From contig NZ_BANU01000005.1 in the NCBI RefSeq assembly GCF_000333035.1, forward strand, positions 107,882 through 171,881: a stretch of DNA of 64,000 nucleotides, given 5' to 3'. Below are positions 22,382 to 31,086 of the stretch, piece after piece. This DNA is from Gordonia sihwensis NBRC 108236. Its GTDB lineage: Bacteria > Actinomycetota > Actinomycetes > Mycobacteriales > Mycobacteriaceae. The notes beneath the pieces are model-generated. The model saw only the letters and a list, made by a program, of their open reading frames with translations. It was not told the origin of the DNA and searched no databases. Numbering within the stretch: the first letter of the stretch is position 1; every line of letters starts with the position of its first letter. A program made the translations under genes and the position numbers.

Positions 22382-23104
22382 TCAGTCGAGGGCGCCGCGA
22401 ACGGCGGCCTTGACCAACTGCGTATGCAGCGTCACCGACAGTGCCGCCATCTCACGGACCAGTTCCTCGGCACGGTCGCGCGCACCGGTGCCCTTGCCCT
22501 TCGCGATGGGGCCGGCGATCTGTGCGACCAACCCGGCCTCGCGGTCGGCACTGACCTTGAACGCACGCAGGTGGCGCGTCTCGAGCCCGAAGTTGGCCAG
22601 CGCCGCAGCAGCCTCCACCAGGCGCACGGCGTCCTCGTCGAAGAAGCCGCCGGGGCCCGCAGAGAGGAGTCCGTTGCGCACGAGTTCGGAGATGAACGCC
22701 GAGTCGACGCCGGTCCGTTCGATGAGCGTCTCCCGATCCACCCGGCCGCCGCGCGAGCTGAAATCAGTCGCCGGGGCCACCGCACTGCGCGCCGACGACA
22801 GCAGTCGCGGGCCCGCGCCGCCGGCGGCCGCGTCGATCTCGTCGAGCTGCTCGCGGATCACCTTCAACGGCAGATACCGATCACGCTGAGCGGTGAGCAC
22901 GAACCGCAGCCGCTCGCAGTCCTGATCGCTGAATCGGCGATAACCGGACGGCGCACGATCGGGAGTCACCAGACCCTCGGTTTCGAGGAACCGAATCTTC
23001 GAGATCGTGACGTCGGGGAACTCTTCTCGCAGCACCGCGAGCACAGCACCGATCGACATCGTGCGGTCGCTCGCGGCGGACGCGCGCGCAGCAGACGAGG
23101 TCAC
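22382..23104 (-). CDS. ftsR: MerR-family regulator FtsR (Rv1828-like)
   Basis: A 240-residue protein starting with GTG at 23104, overlapping the garA stop as GTGA. The N-terminal MerR domain reads SIGAVLAVLREEFPDVTISK then IRFLETEGLVTPDRAPSGYR, and the long C-terminal part is helical. The Corynebacterium glutamicum homologue FtsR activates ftsZ, and Rv1828 of M. tuberculosis is its relative; I assign the name by gene order and family. It lies immediately downstream of garA and upstream of the DUF151 gene. Confidence 0.85.
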   Translation of the reverse strand: MTSSAARASAASDRTMSIGAVLAVLREEFPDVTISKIRFLETEGLVTPDRAPSGYRRFSDQDCERLRFVLTAQRDRYLPLKVIREQLDEIDAAAGGAGPRLLSSARSAVAPATDFSSRGGRVDRETLIERTGVDSAFISELVRNGLLSAGPGGFFDEDAVRLVEAAAALANFGLETRHLRAFKVSADREAGLVAQIAGPIAKGKGTGARDRAEELVREMAALSVTLHTQLVKAAVRGALD

Positions 23105-23562
23105 GACTGCGTGGCACCTGCCTCACCGGCGCGCGGGCCGGACAGGAACACCAGACGGAACTTGCCGATCTGCACTTCGTCCCCGCTCGTGAGGGTCGCG
23201 GTGTCGACCGGCTCGCGGTTGACGTAGGTGCCGTTCAGGCTGCCCACATCGACCACCTGGAAGTCGTCGCCGTTGCTCCGGAACTCGGCGTGCCTGCGGC
23301 TCACCGTCACGTCATCGAGGAAGATGTCGCTGTCGGGGTGACGGCCGGCCGACGTGGTCGGCTGGTCGAGCAGGAACCGCGACCCTGCGTTCGGTCCCCG
23401 CTTCACGACCAGCAGCGCCGTTCCCGGCGACAGCCGCTCGACACCGGTATCGGCCGGCTCGTTCGACGCCGCGGGGGCGTCTACTTCCTTGATGAAGTCC
23501 TCGCGGAAGACCGAAGTCGTCTCCACGGGCGCTTCAAAGCCGTTGTCGTTACCGCTCACCAC
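23101..23562 (-). CDS. garA: GarA/OdhI, FHA-domain regulator of central carbon and nitrogen metabolism
   Basis: A 153-residue protein with a disordered N-terminus containing the kinase target ETTSVFRED at residues 14-22, and a C-terminal FHA domain with SAGRHPDSDIFLDD, TVSRRHAEF and LNGTYVN. In mycobacteria and corynebacteria the unphosphorylated protein binds and inhibits 2-oxoglutarate dehydrogenase and regulates glutamate enzymes; phosphorylation on one of the two threonines by PknB or PknG makes the FHA domain close on itself and releases them. The adjoining gcvH and ftsR genes match Rv1826-Rv1828. The double threonine is intact here. Confidence 0.94.
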   Translation of the reverse strand: MVSGNDNGFEAPVETTSVFREDFIKEVDAPAASNEPADTGVERLSPGTALLVVKRGPNAGSRFLLDQPTTSAGRHPDSDIFLDDVTVSRRHAEFRSNGDDFQVVDVGSLNGTYVNREPVDTATLTSGDEVQIGKFRLVFLSGPRAGEAGATQS

Positions 23563-23889
23563 ATCTCCTTCATCGTCAACGCACCCCGCCGTGACTCAAG
23601 ACTCGCGACGCCCCCTGGTGGGGCATGCCGCAGGTCAGCCGAGGTACCTGCGCGAACTCCAATTGTCCGGGGGTACCGCACCTTTGGGCTCACTCGCTGT
23701 TACACATGCATCGGACCATCTCGTCGTTGAGATGTGCGTCTGCGAGGCAGGAACCTTCTTAAGTGAACCTACCGTCTTTGTCCGAACGCCGCCCGGGGTC
23801 GGGGACGTTTGGCGTACTGGAAATCATATCGACCCGGTCCGCGGTGCGGGCACGAGTCGCCTCCGGAAAGCCCGGTCGTCAGCTGGCGG
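23563..23889. other. Gene-free stretch between gcvH and garA
   Basis: No credible reading frame, tRNA or known riboswitch is seen in these 327 bp. It should contain the garA promoter on the minus strand. There is a small hairpin, GCCCC/GGGGC, at 23610-23624, and two GAACCT direct repeats 14 bp apart at 23751 and 23765 that could be a regulator site. Neither is strong enough for a named call. Confidence 0.5.
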
Positions 23890-24294
23890 TCAGCCGCTGA
23901 TAACCGCCCGGTAGCCTTCCGCGTCGAGCAGACCGGCGAGAATCTGGTCCAGGTCGGCGTCGTCGCCGACCGTGATCTCGACCAGCCAGCCGTCCTCGTA
24001 CGGGGACGAATTGACCAGCTCGGGAGCACCGTCGAGAGCCTCGTTGGCAGCGGCGACGGTACCGTCGAGCGGACCGAAGATGTCCGAGACGCTCTTGGTC
24101 GATTCGACCTCGGCGAACGACTCGCCCGTCTCGACGTCCGAGTCCACCTCCGGAAGCTGAACGAAGACCACGTCGCCGAGCGCGTCCTGCGCGAAATCGG
24201 TGATCCCCACTCGGACGGTCTTGTCACCGACCTTGCGGATCCACTCGTGCTCGTCGGTGTAACGCAGCTCTGCGGGGATCTTGGTGTCGCTCAC
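23890..24294 (-). CDS. gcvH: Glycine cleavage system H protein
   Basis: A 134-residue protein starting with GTG at 24294 after GAGAGG, beginning SDTKIPAELRYTDEHEWIRK. The lipoyl-lysine site is AEVESTKSVSDIFGP, with the modified Lys in ESTKS. The lipoyl arm shuttles the aminomethyl group from GcvP to GcvT. The frame continues upstream to 24408, but those residues are not H-protein-like. It is next to garA as in M. tuberculosis; gcvT is not in this window. Confidence 0.95.
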   Translation of the reverse strand: MSDTKIPAELRYTDEHEWIRKVGDKTVRVGITDFAQDALGDVVFVQLPEVDSDVETGESFAEVESTKSVSDIFGPLDGTVAAANEALDGAPELVNSSPYEDGWLVEITVGDDADLDQILAGLLDAEGYRAVISG

Positions 24295-24435
24295 GTTGCG
24301 GCCTCTCTCAGGAACTGTCGGAAGACTTGGACTCACCCTCGCCCGCCGCTCCGTTGCGGCCGCGAGGCGCTCCATGACTTTATCGTGACGAGCCGCCGGA
24401 TCGCGCATCAGCCCGACCGAGCGAGCGATGCGTGA

Positions 24436-25062
24436 TCAGCCTGTGACTGACCTGGGCGGCATCGTCCGCACCACGGCGACGGTCTGAATCCAGTACAGGA
24501 CCAGCGACCACAGATACAGGCCGACGCCCCAGATCAGGAAGGCCCAGCCGATCGGATGGCACACCGTGCCCACCACACCGTCGATCTGACCGGCGAGAAG
24601 CCACGGGAAGGCGCTCATCAGCGCGAAGGTGGCGGCCTTGCCGACGTAGAGGGTCGGCAGGGCCGTCACGCCCCTCGATTTGAGCAGCGGCGCCGTGGCG
24701 AAGAGCAGCAGATCGCGGCCGACGATCAGTCCGATGAGCCACCAGGGAACGAAGTCGCGGATACCGAAGCAGATCGGGATCACGATCACGTACAGGCGAT
24801 CGGCCGCCGGATCGAGCAGCGCGCCGAGCTTAGACGACTGTCCGAGCCAGCGCGCGAGCTTCCCGTCGAGCCAGTCGGTGAGGCCCGAGACGAAGAGCAC
24901 CGCGAAAGCCCAGGCGGCCGACTCCTCCACGAGCAGCAGCCAGATGAAGACCGGGATCAGGAGCAGACGCAGCACGCTGAGCGCATTGGGCACCGTCCAC
25001 ACGGCGTCACTCCGTTCGGCTCGCGGTGCCTCGCGCGAGTCCTGCGGCCGCGGCCGAGTCAT
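24436..25062 (-). CDS. CDP-alcohol phosphatidyltransferase family membrane enzyme (PgsA-like)
   Basis: A 208-residue integral membrane protein. The catalytic CDP-OH-P motif is visible as [13 protein letters not shown] plus [12 protein letters not shown] (D-x2-DG-x2-AR-x8-G-x3-D-x3-D), next to several hydrophobic helices. Such enzymes join a CDP-diacylglycerol group to an alcohol; phosphatidylglycerophosphate or cardiolipin synthesis is likely, but the acceptor cannot be read. The start ATG at 25062 overlaps the secA2 stop (ATGA), as with Rv1822 and Rv1821, so the two are translationally coupled. Longer upstream starts lie inside secA2. Confidence 0.87.
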   Translation of the reverse strand: MTRPRPQDSREAPRAERSDAVWTVPNALSVLRLLLIPVFIWLLLVEESAAWAFAVLFVSGLTDWLDGKLARWLGQSSKLGALLDPAADRLYVIVIPICFGIRDFVPWWLIGLIVGRDLLLFATAPLLKSRGVTALPTLYVGKAATFALMSAFPWLLAGQIDGVVGTVCHPIGWAFLIWGVGLYLWSLVLYWIQTVAVVRTMPPRSVTG

Positions 25063-27353
25063 CGGAAGATGCCGACGATGCCCTGAATCGCCTGCGCACC
25101 GGCGGATGCGAAGTGATTCTCGTGAACCAGGTAGGTCCACGTCATCGTCGAGCGATGCAGTCCTTCCAAGCCGAGGTCGACGCCGTCGGCGGTGATGCGG
25201 GCGTCCACGAAGGTCTTGCGCGCCGCCTCCATCGCCTCGTCGGCGAGCTTGGCGAACTCGGCGAAGATCAGCTTGTGGAACTCCTCGAGCGGGCTCTGCG
25301 CGCCCAATGCCCGCAGGTGGATGCTGGCCTGCACGTCAGCGATGTACGCGAGGTGATCGGCCCACGCGCGGTCGAGGTGGTACAGCACGATCTGCCGCGC
25401 GGCCTCCGCCAGGACCTCGTCGTCGACGTCCGCCGACAGGCTCTCGTACCGCTCGGGCTCGGACTCCTTGAGGTCGGTCAGGGCTTGATCGGTGGTCAGT
25501 ACCGCCATCCGCCGCCGGACGATCGCGTTGCGCTGCTCGTTGACCTGCTTGTTGTACTCCCACGTGTTGCTGTGGAGTTGCAGCATCGCGCCTTCGGCGA
25601 TCTTCTGGGCGTTCTCGACGCTCTCGACTCCCTTGGCTCCCATCGACCCGTCCGAGGAGATCGGCTGCTGCTCACGCTGGTGCGTGAGGTTCTTGGTGAC
25701 GAGCGGATCCTCCAGGCTCGAGAAGAAGACCGATCGGCCGGGATCGCCCTGCCGCCCCGCACGGCCGCGCAGCTGGTTGTCGAGCCGCTCGGTGTCGTAG
25801 CGTCCGGTGCCGACCACGCAGAGTCCGCCGAGCTCGATCACCTCCTCGCGGGCGGCCTCGTCACCGCTGGAGCCGCCGAGCCGGATGTCGGTGCCGCGGC
25901 CGGCCATCTGCGTGGAGACCGTGACGGCTGATCTACGGCCCGCCTCGGCGATGATCGCCGCCTCTTCGGCGTCGTTCTTCGCATTGAGCACCACCGACGG
26001 AACTCCCGCCCGCTCCAGGAAGTACGCGAGCTCCTCCGACTGCGCCACGTCGTGCGTGCCGATCAGGATCGGCTGTCCGGTCGCGTGGATCTCGGAGACG
26101 AACTCGACGACCGCCTCCACCTTGTGCGCCTTGGTGTCGTAGACGCGATCGGGCTCGTCGACGCGGATGTTGGGGGCGTTCGGCGGAATCTGCGATACCT
26201 GCAGATCGTAGAACTGCCGGAACTGCTCACCCGCCGCGATCGCCGTGCCGGTCATGCCCGCGACGCGCGGGTACCGGCCGATCAGCGCCTGAACGGTGAT
26301 CGTGTCGATCACCTCGCCCGCCTGGGTGGGGTTGAGGCCCTCCTTGTACTCCACCGCGGCCTGGACACCGTCCGGCCAGCGCTGCAGCCGCGCCACTCGG
26401 CCGCGGGAGGCGTTGATCAGATGCACGCCGCCGTCGCGCACGATGTAATCGACGTCGCGTTCGAGCAGGTAGTAGGCGTAGAGCGCGACGTTCACGTGCA
26501 CCAACGTGCTCGAGACATGTTCCTCGTCGTAGAGGTTGATGCCGCCGAGCGTGGACTCGACGAACTGGGCGCCCTCCTCGGTCAGCGAGACGTTCTTACC
26601 GTCCTGGTCGAGTTCGTAGTGCTTCGACTTGAGGTGGGACACCACCTCGTGGATCGCCTTGTTCGGGATCTCCGCGTCGGTCGAGCCGGCGAGGATGAGC
26701 GGAACCAGTGCCTCGTCGACCAGCACCGAATCGGCCTCGTCGACGATCACCACGTCGGGTTCGGGTGCGACGAGTTCGTCCGCGTGCAGCGCGAGGTGGT
26801 CGCGCAGGACGTCGAACCCGATCTCGTTGACCGAGGCGTAGGTGACGTCGGCGTCGTACGCCGCCTGCCGCTCCTCGCGGGTGGAGTGCTCGTTGATCGA
26901 GGCGACCGAGATCCCGAAGACGTCGTACAGCGGCTTCATCCACTTCGCGTCACGATCGGCGAGATAGTCGTTGACGGAGACCACGTGCACCTGATGACCG
27001 TCGAGCGCGTAGCCGATCGCCGCGATGGCGCCCGCGAGGGTCTTGCCCTCGCCGGTCGCCATCTCGACGACGTCGCCCTCGAGCATGCGCAGCGCACCCT
27101 GCAACTGGACGTCGAAGGGCTTCATGTCGAGCTTGCGGTCGCCGGCTTCGCGCACCAGCGCCAGGAACTTCGCGCGGTCGCCGACCACCGACATGTCGAG
27201 TTCGGCTGCGGCGCCCGCGAACTCACCGTCCCCGAGCCCCGCGGCCCACTCGTCGTGTTCAGCGGACTCCTCGATCATCGTCAGCGACTGCGACTGGTTG
27301 CGAGAGGTCTGCGCACCCAGCATGCGCCACATCGCGTTGGTGAGTCTTCCCAC
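25059..27353 (-). CDS. secA2: SecA2, accessory Sec translocase ATPase
   Basis: A 764-residue SecA paralogue, shorter than housekeeping SecA1 and lacking its zinc-binding tail. Walker A is [16 protein letters not shown], the DEAD-like box is [15 protein letters not shown], and the second motor domain has [15 protein letters not shown] and [12 protein letters not shown]. SecA2 exports a small set of proteins that lack classical handling and is needed in mycobacteria for virulence factors and for some lipoproteins. It starts with GTG at 27353. It is coupled to the downstream phosphatidyltransferase gene, which matches the Rv1821-Rv1822 arrangement. Confidence 0.94.
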   Translation of the reverse strand: MGRLTNAMWRMLGAQTSRNQSQSLTMIEESAEHDEWAAGLGDGEFAGAAAELDMSVVGDRAKFLALVREAGDRKLDMKPFDVQLQGALRMLEGDVVEMATGEGKTLAGAIAAIGYALDGHQVHVVSVNDYLADRDAKWMKPLYDVFGISVASINEHSTREERQAAYDADVTYASVNEIGFDVLRDHLALHADELVAPEPDVVIVDEADSVLVDEALVPLILAGSTDAEIPNKAIHEVVSHLKSKHYELDQDGKNVSLTEEGAQFVESTLGGINLYDEEHVSSTLVHVNVALYAYYLLERDVDYIVRDGGVHLINASRGRVARLQRWPDGVQAAVEYKEGLNPTQAGEVIDTITVQALIGRYPRVAGMTGTAIAAGEQFRQFYDLQVSQIPPNAPNIRVDEPDRVYDTKAHKVEAVVEFVSEIHATGQPILIGTHDVAQSEELAYFLERAGVPSVVLNAKNDAEEAAIIAEAGRRSAVTVSTQMAGRGTDIRLGGSSGDEAAREEVIELGGLCVVGTGRYDTERLDNQLRGRAGRQGDPGRSVFFSSLEDPLVTKNLTHQREQQPISSDGSMGAKGVESVENAQKIAEGAMLQLHSNTWEYNKQVNEQRNAIVRRRMAVLTTDQALTDLKESEPERYESLSADVDDEVLAEAARQIVLYHLDRAWADHLAYIADVQASIHLRALGAQSPLEEFHKLIFAEFAKLADEAMEAARKTFVDARITADGVDLGLEGLHRSTMTWTYLVHENHFASAGAQAIQGIVGIFR

Positions 27354-27459
27354 GTGCTTCCTGTTCCTCGAACTCCGGACTGCAGAGACCTCGGTGCGCG
27401 TCGCGACGCCGGGGTCGATCGTGATCTACCGTACGCGGCGCTGCGCTACCGTGGCGCAC

Positions 27460-28266
27460 ATGATCATCGGACGCCGGACGCGTTGGCGGGTGCTGGCAGC
27501 TATGGGCGCGATCGTCGCCGGTACGTCGAGTCTGGCGGGCTGCGGGGACCGTTCGTCCACGCCCGACGCCGACCCCGCAAAGCTGGTCGGGAAGACGTAT
27601 CTGTCCACGGAGGTCCAGGGCCCGCAGATTCCGGGCGGAGGACCGCTGCTGCTCGCCTTCGGCAAGGGCACCATCAGTGCGAACGCCGGATGCAACGGGC
27701 ACGGCGGCGCCGTCGCGTTCACCGGCGGCGTGCTCACGACCGGGAATCTGGTCGGCACGATGATGGCGTGTCCGCCGCCACGCGACGGCGCCGACCGATG
27801 GGTCACGGACCTGTTCGGCTCACCCCTGTCGTGGCATCTGGACGGTACGACGCTCACTCTGCAACGCGGCGATCGGAAGGTGATGCTCGCCGAACGGCGC
27901 GAGCGTCCCGTCGTCGGCACCCGATGGCGGGTCAGCGCGCTCGTCACCGACGCCGCGGTCTCGACCTCTGCCGCACTCGAGAACAGCAAGCCGTACTTCG
28001 AGATCGCGGGCGACGGCGCGTTCGCGGGCAGCACGGGCTGCAACAGGATGACCGGGCGGGCGCGCGTCGACGGAGACCGGATCCACCTGTCGCCGATCGC
28101 GACCACCCGCCGGGCGTGCGATCCGGAGACCGCGGACGTCGAGCGCACGGTGCTCGCAGCGCTCCGGGACGAGGTGATCGTGGAGGTCGACGGCGACGAG
28201 ATGCGGCTGACCAACGCGGCGAACCGTGCCGTCGGGCTGCGGCTGACGGCGTCGGGCATCGCGTAG
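27460..28266 (+). CDS. Lipoprotein with two META domains
   Basis: A 268-residue protein with a Sec signal and lipobox SSLAGC (Cys near residue 28), so it is expected to be anchored outside the membrane. Two META (HslJ-like) domains follow. The first carries ISANAGCNGHGGAVAFTGG and MMACPPP; the second GDGAFAGSTGCNRMTGRA and TRRACDPE. Paired Cys residues in each probably form disulfides. The HslJ/META family is linked to stress and antibiotic resistance in other bacteria, but function is unknown. It is divergent from secA2. The ATG at 27460 is chosen because the signal peptide begins there. Confidence 0.82.
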   Translation: MIIGRRTRWRVLAAMGAIVAGTSSLAGCGDRSSTPDADPAKLVGKTYLSTEVQGPQIPGGGPLLLAFGKGTISANAGCNGHGGAVAFTGGVLTTGNLVGTMMACPPPRDGADRWVTDLFGSPLSWHLDGTTLTLQRGDRKVMLAERRERPVVGTRWRVSALVTDAAVSTSAALENSKPYFEIAGDGAFAGSTGCNRMTGRARVDGDRIHLSPIATTRRACDPETADVERTVLAALRDEVIVEVDGDEMRLTNAANRAVGLRLTASGIA

Positions 28267-28311
28267 CGCGTCCTGTCGGCGGTCCGCGGCCGCGGCCCCT
28301 ACACTGCGTCT

Positions 28312-29142
28312 ATGCCGAAGAAGAGCGGGCGGCCGCCCAAGCTGCCGAAGGACATCTACGAGGCCGAGCTGTTCCGCCTGCAGACCGAACTCGTGACGCT
28401 GCAGGAGTGGGTGCGGGCCACCGGAGCCCGCGTGGTGGTGGTCTTCGAGGGCCGGGACGCCGCAGGCAAGGGCGGAGCGATCAAACGCATCAGCGAGTAC
28501 CTGAGCCCGCGGATCTGCCGGGTGGCGGCGCTGCCCGCACCCACCGATCGGGAACGGGGACAGTGGTACTACCAGCGATACGTCGCACATCTGCCCGCGC
28601 CCGGTGAGATCGTCCTCTTCGACCGCTCCTGGTACAACCGCGCCGGTGTCGAGAAGGTGATGGGCTTCTGCACGCCCGAAGAGCACACCCGGTTCCTCCG
28701 GCAGACACCGATCTTCGAGCAGATGCTCATCGACGACGGGATCATCCTCCGCAAGTACTGGTTCTCGGTGTCGAATGAGGAACAGCTCCGCCGATTCCGC
28801 GCCCGCCGCGACGATCCGGTGCGCCAGTGGAAGCTGAGTCCGATGGATCTCGAGTCGGTGTACCGCTGGGAGGAGTACTCCCGGGCCAAGGACGAGATGA
28901 TGGTGCACACCGACACCTCGAGCAGTCCGTGGTACGTGGTCGAGTCCGACCAGAAGCGCAACGCTCGGCTCAATATGATCTCCCACCTGCTCTCCACCAT
29001 CGACTACGAACCCGTCCAGCGGGCGGAGGTGAAGCTGCCCAAGAAGCCGATCGAGTCGGGCAACTATCATCGGCCGCCGCGGTCGTTGTCGAAGTTCGTG
29101 CCCGATCACGTGGCCGCTCTCATCGGCGACCGGGAGTCCTGA
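28312..29142 (+). CDS. ppk2: Polyphosphate kinase 2
   Basis: A 276-residue protein of the PPK2 family, class I by size. The Walker A loop is FEGRDAAGKGGAIKRI, and the lid and Walker B regions are WYYQRYVAHLPA and EIVLFDRSWYNRAGVE. PPK2 uses polyphosphate to phosphorylate GDP or ADP, or works in reverse. The nucleotide preference cannot be judged here. The gene is followed after 7 bp by a pyruvyltransferase-like gene on the same strand, but no functional link is known. Confidence 0.93.
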   Translation: MPKKSGRPPKLPKDIYEAELFRLQTELVTLQEWVRATGARVVVVFEGRDAAGKGGAIKRISEYLSPRICRVAALPAPTDRERGQWYYQRYVAHLPAPGEIVLFDRSWYNRAGVEKVMGFCTPEEHTRFLRQTPIFEQMLIDDGIILRKYWFSVSNEEQLRRFRARRDDPVRQWKLSPMDLESVYRWEEYSRAKDEMMVHTDTSSSPWYVVESDQKRNARLNMISHLLSTIDYEPVQRAEVKLPKKPIESGNYHRPPRSLSKFVPDHVAALIGDRES

Positions 29143-29149
29143 TTCCGCC

Positions 29150-30337
29150 GTGTCCGTCCTGAACCTCCTCGCGTCCCGGCTGCCGGTCGGAGCGCGCGAG
29201 GTGGTGTACCTGGTGAGCGTCGCCGGCTTTCCCAATCTCGGCGACGAACTCATCGCCGAGGCCTGGCTCCGGCATCTGGCGGCGCGGCGACCGGCCGCGG
29301 TGGTCGTGGTCGATTCGCCTCGGCCCGGGCAGGCGGCGCTGCTTCTCCAGCACGCCAATCCCGCCGCCGTGTTCGTCGACACGCTGTGGCGCCGGGTCTT
29401 CGCACCGGGCGACGGCCACCGCTCCGATCCGGTCGACGACCTGCATCGGTCCGCCGGCTACGATCCCGGGGCCCGACTGCTGCTGCGGGCGGGGACCGTC
29501 CACATCGTCGGCGGCGGCTTCCTCAACGGCCTGTGGCCGCATCACCTCGCGCTGGTCTCCGCCGTCGCCGCGGTGACGCGGGCCACCGGCGGACGGGCGG
29601 TGGCCAGCGGTGCCGGTCTGACACCAGGTTTCGCAGGTCCCAACGCCGAGGATTTCCGCGGTGCCGTCGACGGCTTCGACGTCTTCGACGTTCGCGACGC
29701 GCCCAGCGCGGAGTACCTCGGGCCGGTCCGCGGTGCATCGTTCACCGGCGACGACGCGTGGCTGTCGGCCGCGGTGGCCCGCCCCGAACCCGGCCCGCCG
29801 GAAGAGGCGGGCGTGGTGGTGTGCGCACAGGGCGATCTGACCGACGACTTCTCGTGGCGCGGTGACCGCGGCGTGACCGCAGTAGCGCGATTCATCGAGG
29901 CGACGCTCGACGAATGGGCTGTCGCCGGCCCCGAGGTGGTGATCGCCGAGTGCAATCCCGGCATCGACGCGGTGGTCGCGAACCGCCTGGGCGCCCGGCT
30001 CGATGGCGCCGAGCGGCTGTCGTTCCAGCAGGTCTGGGCGTCGGGGCTGCCCACGGGCCGGGGACGGACGTGGGTGTCGACTCGTTTCCACCCGCACCTG
30101 ATCGCGGCTTCGGCCGGAGATTCGGGCGTCGCGGTGATCGCCAAGCCCGACTACTACGGCACCAAGCACGCCTCGCTGTCGGAGGCCGGTTCGGCGTGGA
30201 CCGTCGTCGGTCCGGACTGCGACGTTCCCCCGCGGCCCTGCGCCGGCGGCTTCTCCCCCGCCGCCGTGGCCACGAATCGGTCTCGCAAGGCCGCGCTGGC
30301 GCACCGGCTGTACCCGCCGGGAACCGGCTTGCGCTGA
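29150..30337 (+). CDS. Polysaccharide pyruvyl transferase family protein
   Basis: A 395-residue protein starting with GTG at 29150. The N-terminal fold is GFPNLGDELIAEAWLRHLA and a glycine-rich loop VHIVGGGFLNGLW lies near residue 120, both seen in the CsaB/PssM pyruvyltransferase family. Such enzymes add pyruvate ketals to cell-wall or capsular sugars using phosphoenolpyruvate. No glycosyltransferase cluster is nearby, so the substrate is unknown. The gene is close behind ppk2 and is probably co-transcribed. Confidence 0.8.
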   Translation: MSVLNLLASRLPVGAREVVYLVSVAGFPNLGDELIAEAWLRHLAARRPAAVVVVDSPRPGQAALLLQHANPAAVFVDTLWRRVFAPGDGHRSDPVDDLHRSAGYDPGARLLLRAGTVHIVGGGFLNGLWPHHLALVSAVAAVTRATGGRAVASGAGLTPGFAGPNAEDFRGAVDGFDVFDVRDAPSAEYLGPVRGASFTGDDAWLSAAVARPEPGPPEEAGVVVCAQGDLTDDFSWRGDRGVTAVARFIEATLDEWAVAGPEVVIAECNPGIDAVVANRLGARLDGAERLSFQQVWASGLPTGRGRTWVSTRFHPHLIAASAGDSGVAVIAKPDYYGTKHASLSEAGSAWTVVGPDCDVPPRPCAGGFSPAAVATNRSRKAALAHRLYPPGTGLR

Positions 30338-30366
30338 CCGGAAGATGCCGTAGAGTCGGCAACCCT

Positions 30367-30663
30367 ATGTGGATACGTTCTCTCGAATTCGATTTCCTGC
30401 TCGGCGACGTTCACTCGTTGAAGGGCAAACGCTCCGTCATCCGGCCGTTGATCGCCGAGATCCGCCGGCGGTACGACGTCTCGGTGGCCGAGGTGGATCA
30501 TCGAGACGTCCACCGGCGGACCCTCATCGGGGTCGCGGCGGTCAGCGGCGACGCCGCGCACGTCACCGAGGTGCTCGACGCCGTCGAACGGTTCGGCGCC
30601 GCCCGGCCCGAGGTGGAACTCCTGTCGGTCCGTCGCCGGATGGTCTCGACCGACGACCTGTGA
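30367..30663 (+). CDS. DUF503 family protein (YlxP-like)
   Basis: A 98-residue protein beginning MWIRSLEFDFLLGDVHSLKG and continuing KRSVIRPLIAEIRRRYDVSV. This is the conserved start of DUF503/YlxP proteins, small basic proteins of unknown biochemical role that often accompany ribosome-maturation genes such as rbfA. Here it is separate from such genes, 30 bp after the pyruvyltransferase gene. The ATG at 30367 is the only start that preserves the conserved N-terminus. Confidence 0.85.
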   Translation: MWIRSLEFDFLLGDVHSLKGKRSVIRPLIAEIRRRYDVSVAEVDHRDVHRRTLIGVAAVSGDAAHVTEVLDAVERFGAARPEVELLSVRRRMVSTDDL

Positions 30664-30706
30664 ACCGTCGGCCCGGTGACGCTGTGGGCCGGTGACCCGG
30701 TCGCGT

Positions 30707-31057
30707 TCAGTCCGATGCGACGCAGAATTGATTGCCGTCCGGATCGGCCAGCGTGGTCCAGGCGAACCCGTCGCCCATGCTGCGCTCCGCCACCAGGGTC
30801 GCACCGGCGGCGATGAGACGCTCCACCTCCGCGGTCCGGTCGTCGGCACGCAGATCGAGGTGGATCCGGTTCTTGCCGGGGGTGGGGTCGGCGACCTTCT
30901 GGAAGGCGATCATCGGTCGGCCCGCCCCCAGCGCAACCGTCACGAACCAGCCCTCGTTCTCCTCCGCGATCTCGCCGCCGAGCGCCTCGGCCCACCACCG
31001 CGCGAGCTTCAGCGCGTCGGCGGTATCGACGGTGATCATTCCGATGCTGATGCCCAT
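30707..31057 (-). CDS. VOC family protein (glyoxalase/bleomycin-resistance fold)
   Basis: From the ATG at 31057 the protein is 116 residues, MGISIGMITVDTADALKLARW. The C-terminal half has RIHLDLRADDRTAEVERLIA and TLADPDGNQFCV, the metal/substrate strands of the vicinal oxygen chelate superfamily. Its ligand cannot be inferred; relatives include small-molecule-binding proteins and dioxygenases. An in-frame start at 31078 adds seven residues. It lies downstream of tex on the same strand, 30 bp after the tex stop. Confidence 0.8.
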   Translation of the reverse strand: MGISIGMITVDTADALKLARWWAEALGGEIAEENEGWFVTVALGAGRPMIAFQKVADPTPGKNRIHLDLRADDRTAEVERLIAAGATLVAERSMGDGFAWTTLADPDGNQFCVASD

Positions 31058-31086
31058 GCGAGAGACCTTAACGGGCACGCCGCTGG

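Noticed and set aside
26052..28607. 851-aa plus-strand frame
   Set aside because: Runs across secA2, the META lipoprotein and ppk2 in the wrong phase.
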